Assembly (NCBI RefSeq): GCF_008831285.2
Contig: NC_045151.1
Coordinates: 987,544-1,051,543, forward strand
DNA from: Nymphaea colorata
Taxonomy: Eukaryota; Streptophyta; Magnoliopsida; Nymphaeales; Nymphaeaceae
Length of the DNA: 64,000 nt
Reading direction: 5' to 3'
Position numbers and translations under genes: made by a program. The notes below the pieces were generated by a model. It was not told the origin of the DNA, did not search any database, and saw only the letters and a list, made by a program, of their open reading frames with translations. Shown one piece after another: positions 57,318-64,000 of this stretch. Every line of letters begins with the position of its first letter. Within the stretch, counting starts at the first letter, position 1.

Positions 57318-57832
57318 GACATTGTCATGGGGTACATTTTTTTATCATTGCCTCTTTCTGATGCCGTTGCACTTTTCCAGAATTTGCTATTCTCTTATCT
57401 TTGCATATACATGAATCCCCTTGTCAGCTTTTTGACTCATGTAGCATATGAAACTGTTTCTGTATTTGTTTTCACAAGATATCAGTTGCAAAATTGATGT
57501 TGGAAAAACCAAAGTTTCTTGGTCTTGTCAAATTTTTTATTAGTTTTGTTTTTTCTTTGGTATGGTCCTTCAAATACAGTTAGGCAATTCACAATGTTGA
57601 TCCTTCATTTTGGAATTTTTTTTCTATATTTTCAAAATTTGTTGGGTAAAGTTCTGATTCTTTAGTACTTACTATGATGTATCGATGTTCTTTCTTTTGC
57701 TTTATAGATGAAAATTGGAACTTTTTATTTTGAGACTGTATGTGTTTGAAAAGTCAGAGTGAAATAATGACATTGAACTGTTCTGCATACTTCAAAGCAT
57801 TCTCCTAACATTTGGGTTCTACAAATGGCACC
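57318..57832 (+). repeat. Inverted copy of a YLPM1-like intron segment
   Basis: Reverse complement of 46158-46673, starting at acattgtcatgg and ending at ggttctacaaatggcacc. It lies between the COV1-like pseudogene and the detached YLPM1 N-terminal piece, and its right edge is exactly where that coding frame stops making sense. Confidence 0.92.
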
Positions 57833-58437
57833 TTCAGGTAAATGAGGCCGTCCTTGGAACGTCGTAGCATCAAAAGAACCATCAAGTGGATAATGTGATG
57901 TCGGCTTTTCCTGAAGCTTATTCTGGCCAACGGGACCACTGCATCCGCCATGATCTCGAATCAGATTGGATATCCTTTCATTTTTACGCGTTCGTTTACC
58001 TGCATTGGCCGAATTTGGATGGCCATATTCATCATATTCGACCATGCGACCGTTTTCTAACCTGGATCGCTTGTGAACAGTTCCATTCTCAACCAACCGC
58101 TGTTCTTCAAACCCTCTTCCAACAAGAGGCGCCCCCCAATCGTCGCCAAACGTTCCAGCATATCCCAAAGAACCCCAGTTCCCGTTATAGCCCACGCGAT
58201 TGTCAAACCCCTCACGGGCCGTTTGCATTTTCTCGTTCCACCGATCGACACTCGGTGCCGAGGTGACACCAAACGGGGGATGGTTTCCTTGCCCGTCATT
58301 CAAGCTTCTCCTATCAAGATTTGGGGCCGGGAAAGAATTCCAGCTCGAGGGATCGCTTATTCCGCCCGGGACCTGAGGGTTATCCCACTGGGCATCAAGT
58401 GAGAACGCAAATGGGTCGGCACTGACTCTTATTATTA
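57833..58437 (-). pseudogene. YLPM1: YLPM1-like N-terminal exon, detached fragment
   Basis: An acceptor with a long pyrimidine tract (tttccctttccccggcag) opens an exon at 58437 that stays open to the breakpoint at 57833. The protein is rich in Gly, Asn and Arg and contains NLIRDHGG, which fits the RLIRDHGG block upstream of the P-loop in plant YLPM1. Other YLPM1-like parts include RLENGRMVEYDEYGHP. The exon is cut by the inverted intron segment and no donor is visible. Its upstream exons are not found between here and 61 kb. The minus strand matches the orientation of the P-loop part at 50-28.6 kb, about 7.8 kb away. Confidence 0.7.
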
Positions 58438-58720
58438 CTGCCGGGGAAAGGGAAAAAAGAAAAGAAAAAGAGGAAAGTAATTACAAAAAATAAGATGTTT
58501 GGAGGGAGGGAAAGTGAGAAGACAAATGAAGGGATGACGAAGTAAGAAATGAAAGAAAAGATACGTTTATCTGGAATCCCTCTAATATTAAAAGGATTCG
58601 AAAGAAAAGTAGAGGGCGTTAACCAAACCACTTGCAAGGAACCGCTTCAGTCTCCTGCCATCCGATGTCTCACCTCTATCATTTTCTTTTCTTTTTTTCT
58701 TATTTATATATTCTATACTA

Positions 58721-58755
<35 letters not shown>

Positions 58756-59839
58756 TTTTTTGTTCTTTTTTCATTTTGTTACTCAAGCTGATCAAACACA
58801 TTTTCGTCAAAATTAGTTTTTTTTTTTTTTCGTCGGAGAGAAAGGTGGACAATCAACTTATGCTATGGTTAACTTATTATTCAATGGGTTTCAACTTATT
58901 GTAAAAATAGAAAGAAGAAAGAGAGAGGAAAAACAAATGAGAGAAAGAAAGAACTACTACGCTCATAATAGAATGGGTGTTAAGGGTATATTTGTCAATT
59001 AAGTCGTTTTCTTTCATATCCTTTACGCAGTTAACCAAACATTATTTTTTGTATTTACTTTCCTTTTTTTTTATCCAAACATACTTTTTTAATAGTTTCT
59101 TTTTTTCCTTTTCCCTCCCCATGAATTTTCCTGCCCTTTTTTTTTTTTTCTTTCATTTCCATTTATTAAAATCCATCCATTCAAACGTACCCTTAAGAAC
59201 GGATCTGATATCATCCTTCCCATTTAATTGGCATATCCAACGCGGGAGTAGAAATTGATATATATTATATACAAGTAACCTTACTAGAAAATGCATTCAA
59301 TCAAATGATTCACGAATACACGTTCCATTGAAAAAATAATAAAATATATTTTGAAAACGTGTTTTTATCTCTTATAAAAGAATACTATTTTGTAAAGGCT
59401 TTATGTTAATGACCAATAACTTTAAAAAAAGAAATGAATTAAATCAAGTAAAAGAAGTAGGTAGTTAATGTCAGTTTTAATTTTAAAAGCACATAAGTAT
59501 GTCCAAGTACCCCTTTTGCAAATATCTCAAATCTACTATACTATGCAAAAAACATGGGTTTGAAGTCCAAATAGAGGGAGGAGGTCATACCTCGAAACCT
59601 GGGATTTGAGGTCAAGCCGGGTCGGGCTTTTTCGGGTTAAAGGAGTTGAAGAACATGGGGAAGAAGACAAGTGAGCTTGGCACCGACGACCTATAGAAAC
59701 GGAGGCTTAAGTTGTAGCGATTTTCAAATGACACGGGTGGAGAGATATAGGGGAATGATCATGTTTTGACAGACTTCGGGCAATGCGCGTCGTTCGCTAC
59801 CTCAACATTTAGTTTTTTGAAAAAAAAAATAATGATGTC

Positions 59840-60020
59840 GGGCTTCTCGGGCCGCCGACAAGCACAACGGCAGGCCCGAACCCAACCCGTTAATTACCGA
59901 ACCGGACTGAGCCCGTTAACCTCAGCCCGAAAATCATTATTTCAAGGCCCGGGCCTAGGCCCGTAACGGACCGAGTACCGGGTACCCGGCGGTGGCCCGA
60001 CCCGTTGCCCAGGCTTATCT
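59840..60020. repeat. GC-rich gggcccg-type repeat
   Basis: Dense in gcccga, acccg and cgggcc words (aaggcccgggcctaggcccg, gtaccgggtacccgg), standing out from AT-rich surroundings. A block of the same kind is at about 28330-28450. Probably the same dispersed family. Confidence 0.6.
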
Positions 60021-60478
60021 GTACATGCAGCCTCAAAAACTAGATCTAGCTGAGTATGGTCATGAGGTGATACGGCATTGGCGTATCAATTAAGTTGAAA
60101 TCTGGCCTTCCAGGTTCCATGGTAGGGTCCGCTTGGATCTGATTCTAAATGCCTCAGAATCAGATACAGATCTAAACCCAAAGTAAGTTTCACTCACGCG
60201 CATGCATGTAATCTTCCCGCAGCAGTAGATAATATCACATCATGGTCGTGTGACAACAGTAACAAATTACTGAATTTATTGTTCTATGCATCCGTCCCGA
60301 AAAAGTTGGGCAGATTTATGGTATATTTTTTGAACTGTTTTATGAAACCGCACCAATTTTTGAGGCATCCCCAACAGCCCCCGTAAATATGCAGTACAGG
60401 CTGAGTCCACAAAATATATCACATTCTCATTACACAAATGTGGTGCAACAGTCCAATGATTAAACATTGGCAACATTA

Positions 60479-60642
60479 GGGGCCCCTTTGATAACAATAA
60501 CAAGTTGTTAATGTCCTATTAATCTACTTTAAAATTGAAGTAAATTCATAGAACATTGGTCTATAAATCTATCTCAATCTACCCTTTCAGGGGTAGATTC
60601 ATAGGACAGTAACAAATAATAACTTGTGCTGCCAAACACGCT
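60479..60642. mobile_element. Short MITE (Tourist-like)
   Basis: The left end ggggcccctttgataac and the right end (reverse: agcgtgtttggcagcac) are related inverted repeats, and the next 30 bases (caagttgttaatgtcctat and its counterpart) also pair. TTA flanks both sides (60476-60478, 60643-60645), the usual PIF/Harbinger target. About 164 bases, no coding. Confidence 0.65.
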
Positions 60643-61106
60643 TTATGAGAACATGGGAAAGATGAATTCAGCTATACATGATCCATATAACCATGAAGAA
60701 AAATTAAGGACACACCAAATATATCCCTGGCCACAAGGGGATGCCTGAAATCTTGATGCTGCCCCATTCGTTTGCATGATTATTAGACAATGGGATCAAA
60801 CAATATGTTATAAAAGGGGTAATTTGGCATTAGGAATACCATGTGAGTTGTTCCATCAATCTATCCCAAAATTAGGGTAGATTCATGAAACTTTTGAATA
60901 AGTATTTCACAAATTTGTCCATGTTTTGGGAAAGATCCATGAAACACTCACATGATATTCCCAATGCTAAACGGCCCAAAAATATTATGCCTCAAAATGG
61001 AACCAGTGATGAACTGCACCAAATCAACCATAAAAAGAAAATGCGGCACCTAATCATGCAATTGCCTTGATTTTTTGTGCCAGCGATTCACGAACCAGGA
61101 ACATTA

Positions 61107-64000
61107 TCACTGGAAGAGCTCTGGAAGATGTGCATTGGTCAGCTTGGTCCTCTTGGTGAACTCACGCTTCTTTTTCTGTTTCTGTTTAGGCTTGATTCCC
61201 TGCACCTGTGCCACTTCTTTCCTTTTGGCTGTGTTGGTTGCTGGTTTCATTCCATTCTTCTGCAGATCCTTTTCTATATCAACCATGTCTCTAGGCAATT
61301 CTATCCCTCTGAAAAGCTGCTTTATGTCATCATCTACTTTCATTATCGCCCTTGGATCATTTGGGTACACAATGTCTTCCTGAGAGTCCAAGTTAGAAAG
61401 CAACCAAACCTCACCAGCTGCTTTAAGTTCCTGCATGTGACCTCTCGGTAGTTAGCAGAAAGAATCATTCTCACAAGTGAGCACGCACCAGATTCACATG
61501 GAATCATGCATAGGCGTGTGATAACAAATAAAAAGAAATCAATCTCTCAAACCGTATACAGCAAAAAACACAATTGCACTTGCAAGAAGCCAGTTCATAG
61601 TTCATAGGTGTCACAGATATCACGATATTTACAAAAATGTCGTGACATTAACATCAAAAATAAGAAAAACGAAAAAAGGGGGAAAAATAGCGATATTTTG
61701 AAAAAAAAAAGGAAAAATATTTATCGCAGTTTTTTCATAATTTTTCCATTTTTCTATTTTTTAGTATTTATGTTATCATGGACTCAAATATAAACTTAAA
61801 CTAAGTTATTTTAAATATTTCTATTATCATTATAACACACCCTTTTATGTTTTCCTATTAGTTTCTCATTTATTTCAATTTTCAATTATACCTAATTTTT
61901 TATTTTTTAAAAAAAATTCTAAGTTTTACATGAGATTTAAAAAAAAAAAACAAGTTTGCCATGAAAACCCCGAGAAAAATCTCTCCATTAAAAACCCGAG
62001 AAAGATATTTGTGATACAAGTTCTCTCACAAACATTTCAACCTTTCTCAAAGTTTAGATTCATCCAACCGTAGAAATTTATGCATCTTAACCTTCTGAAT
62101 AGTGAGAAGACAAAAGCTGGAATGTTCAACAGATTACAACGAAGAAAAAATTGGAATTCATCCAAATTCCAGGAAATAAAATATCCATGTGTTCAACGTG
62201 CAATTGAAAGCTACCTGCAGATCCTCCATAACAGATGGATATGCATCCTTGAGGTCAATTACGGCAACCCCCTCTGGAGCTTTACGGATAAGAACAAGAA
62301 GCTCTTGTTTGCTCTTTATGTCATGTTTTGACTGCATATAAAAGAAACAGGATAAGTACTGTCAACCTTTCAAGTAAAACTAAAAGCAACTTAATGTGAC
62401 GACATTCTGTGCATGTATGCAAAGATGTTGCATACATGCATATTTGAACGTATATGACCGTGAAGGATATTTTTTTGACAAATACACCATGTTCCAGCCA
62501 ACATCTAAATTTATTATTTCAGCTTCAGCCAATATTCTGTATGTACTTGATGTACAAAGTTCCAGAACTGCTGTAGCCAAACTTAAATGGCTAAGTAAGT
62601 AAATAATACACCGGCAAGATAAATGTACCTTATAAGAAAAGCACCTTCCGTCATAATTTACTTTGACATTCTTCCTCAAACTATCGAACACCGTCTTATT
62701 TGCACTGATGTCAACATAACAGAACTCGTTGATTTGCTCAGGTGTGAGTGCCTGCCTTGTCTACATTAATATGGAAAAAAGTGGAGAACTTAGTAATTTT
62801 TAGATAGGAAATAAGCTAATAAAAGTACCTACCAAGTAACAACATGCAAGGAAAAAAAAGAGGAGCATTTCAGATCCCCATCCCCATCAACACATGTAAA
62901 TACATTATGCTTTGTTTGCTATTAGGAAACAAGTTAAATGATTAATATATTTCAATAAAATAATAGCTTTTCTAAAATAGCAAACTTCAAGCTGCAGTAT
63001 CTAGCTTTTTTTTTGTTTTAATTCATGAGCCTTGCCTTAACAGAACAAATTCCTCATCGGACAGAACTCTCTATCACCTGAACTAAAAAGATCACTTTGT
63101 AATGATTGATCTACAAAAGCATCAAAAACATTATGTCCAAATATAGCTCATGCTAGATTCTGCCACAAAACACAATATAGTATTGTGGTTACATTCTTAT
63201 TCGTGTGATCCAGCAGCTAACTTTTACATCTACCTAAAAAATATTAAGAATAACCTCAATACACTATTCTCCGAAGAATAACTAACTGCTCAGTTTATAG
63301 AAAAGATAGAGGGAGAGAGTCTCATGTACTCCTCAACTAGGTCATAATTCTCATTCTGATAAATGTGAACTTTTTATTCCACATATCCACAGGAATGACT
63401 TTTATAGCATCTGTAAAGATATTTTGCACTAAGACATTAACTTTAGATGTCTTTTAAAGTTTCTTATTCATATCAAGATTTAATTCTGATTTTTGATGAT
63501 ATATAAGGCTGTCAATCTGCACAAGCTGCAGTGAACCTGCCAGAAAAAATTATATCAGCTCGTCCTTTGAGGTAATATGGTTGAAGATTGAAACAAAAAT
63601 CAAGCGCATGTACAAGCACAAGATTAAACACCACAGAGAAAAAAGACACTCTCGATCTTCTTAAATGAAACCAATCATATGGTACTGCTGAGGTTCCAAA
63701 AGGTATCCACCCACAACCAACCGAAAAAATGTACATGCCTATATAACAGTATGATTGGCTTACTAACTCTACAAGCAAGCCCGCTTAACAAGAGAAGGCA
63801 GGTATTAGGGAAACAAAAACTATTCAAGATGTATACTTTTATATGCTAGCAAACAGGAAATGTAGACAAAGTTAACACTTACCTCAAAAAGCAGGTCTAT
63901 AACACGCTTAATCTGTGAACCAGCTGTGGATTTTCTAATAGAATTAATGTACTGAAGCCTTTCAGTATCATTAGAAAATTTAATTGGAACAGGGGGTTTC
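61107..64000 (-). CDS. General transcription factor TFIIE beta subunit (partial)
   Basis: Four exons in frame: 64000(edge)-63883, 62760-62629, 62331-62215 and 61430-61107, ending in a stop at 61107; 229 C-terminal residues are in the window and the 5' end is beyond the right edge. Blocks match plant TFIIE beta: RLQYINSIRK, RQALTPEQINEFCYVD, LLVLIRKAPEGVAVIDLKDA, EVWLLSNLDSQEDI, ELPRDMVDIEKDLQKNGMKP and KRTKLTNAHLPELF. TFIIE beta pairs with TFIIE alpha, joins the RNA polymerase II preinitiation complex in the nucleus and helps recruit TFIIH; its winged-helix folds bind promoter DNA. The lysine-rich stretch KPKQKQKKKREF near the end is typical. All splice sites are canonical and no damage is seen. 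Confidence 0.96.
61600..62060. repeat. AT-rich insertion-like block in a TFIIE beta intron
   Basis: The intron between the last two exons holds an AT-rich block beginning with cacagatatcacgatattt and ending with agatatttgtgatacaag, which are partly inverted relative to each other. It may be a decayed relative of the gatac-rich repeats. No coding. Confidence 0.35.

Larger units (their letters stand above)
58438..61106. other. Repeat-rich intergenic DNA
   Basis: AT-rich with an (AT)n run at about 58724-58752, several T-rich runs, a GC-rich ggcccgggcc-type repeat at about 59840-60020, and a MITE at 60479-60642. No coding exon recognised. Confidence 0.6.

Noticed and set aside
19233-58437. Gene fragments as cargo of a Helitron or Pack-MULE
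   Set aside because: I looked for common terminal repeats or a Helitron 3' hairpin around the fragments and saw none; fragments are also on different strands and distances.
1-64000. tRNA, rRNA and CRISPR arrays
   Set aside because: No cloverleaf with A/B boxes, no rRNA core sequence and no regularly spaced repeats were recognised by eye.

Overview
The window is nuclear DNA of a flowering plant. The evidence is spliced genes with GT-AG introns, Ty1/copia and Ty3/gypsy retrotransposons, hAT and MITE-type DNA elements, and a TIR-NBS-LRR resistance gene. TIR-NBS-LRR genes are missing from grasses, so this is probably not a grass; I cannot name the species. All identifications come from reading translated exons and recalling protein families. 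No database search was run.

Layout. 0.8-1.2 kb (+): last exon of a four-zinc-knuckle (CCHC) protein. 2.6-7.6 kb (-): a complete four-exon TNL resistance gene with an abnormal TIR domain. 9.85-12.1 kb (-): 3' fragment of a DUF1664 gene. 13.7-18.05 kb (+): a complete eight-exon short-form tRNase Z gene, preceded by a 419-bp duplicate of its own exon 6 region. 19.2-25.27 kb (-): a truncated gypsy element with a 3.28-kb 5' LTR, inserted exactly at the edge of a duplicated DUF1664 segment (25.27-26.45 kb). 28.56-49.99 kb (-): the C-terminal, P-loop-containing part of a YLPM1-like gene, 12 exons with an unbroken frame (401 codons plus stop). Its largest intron (about 9.8 kb) holds a copia element (33.5-41.6 kb) that in turn holds a solo LTR of the gypsy family (36.0-38.9 kb). 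Another intron holds a dead hAT transposase. 50.26-52.53 kb (+): 5' fragment of DUF1664, divergent from the YLPM1-like start and only about 265 bp away. 52.35-53.6 kb: second copy of the duplicated DUF1664 segment. 54.4-55.8 kb: non-autonomous DNA transposon. 56.36-57.28 kb (+): COV1-like pseudogene that has lost its membrane-domain exons. 57.32-57.83 kb: inverted copy of a YLPM1-like intron segment. 57.83-58.44 kb (-): a detached piece of the YLPM1 N-terminal region. 61.1-64.0 kb (-): TFIIE beta subunit gene, running off the right edge.

The genes do not form one pathway. tRNase Z (tRNA 3' processing), YLPM1-like, TFIIE beta and the zinc-knuckle protein are housekeeping RNA or transcription genes, and the TNL is an immune receptor. 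The most notable feature is structural. DUF1664, YLPM1, COV1 and tRNase Z have each been cut, copied or inverted locally, leaving pieces of the same genes scattered over about 50 kb, with transposons at several of the junctions. tRNase Z, TFIIE beta and the TNL still read as intact, as far as each lies inside the window.
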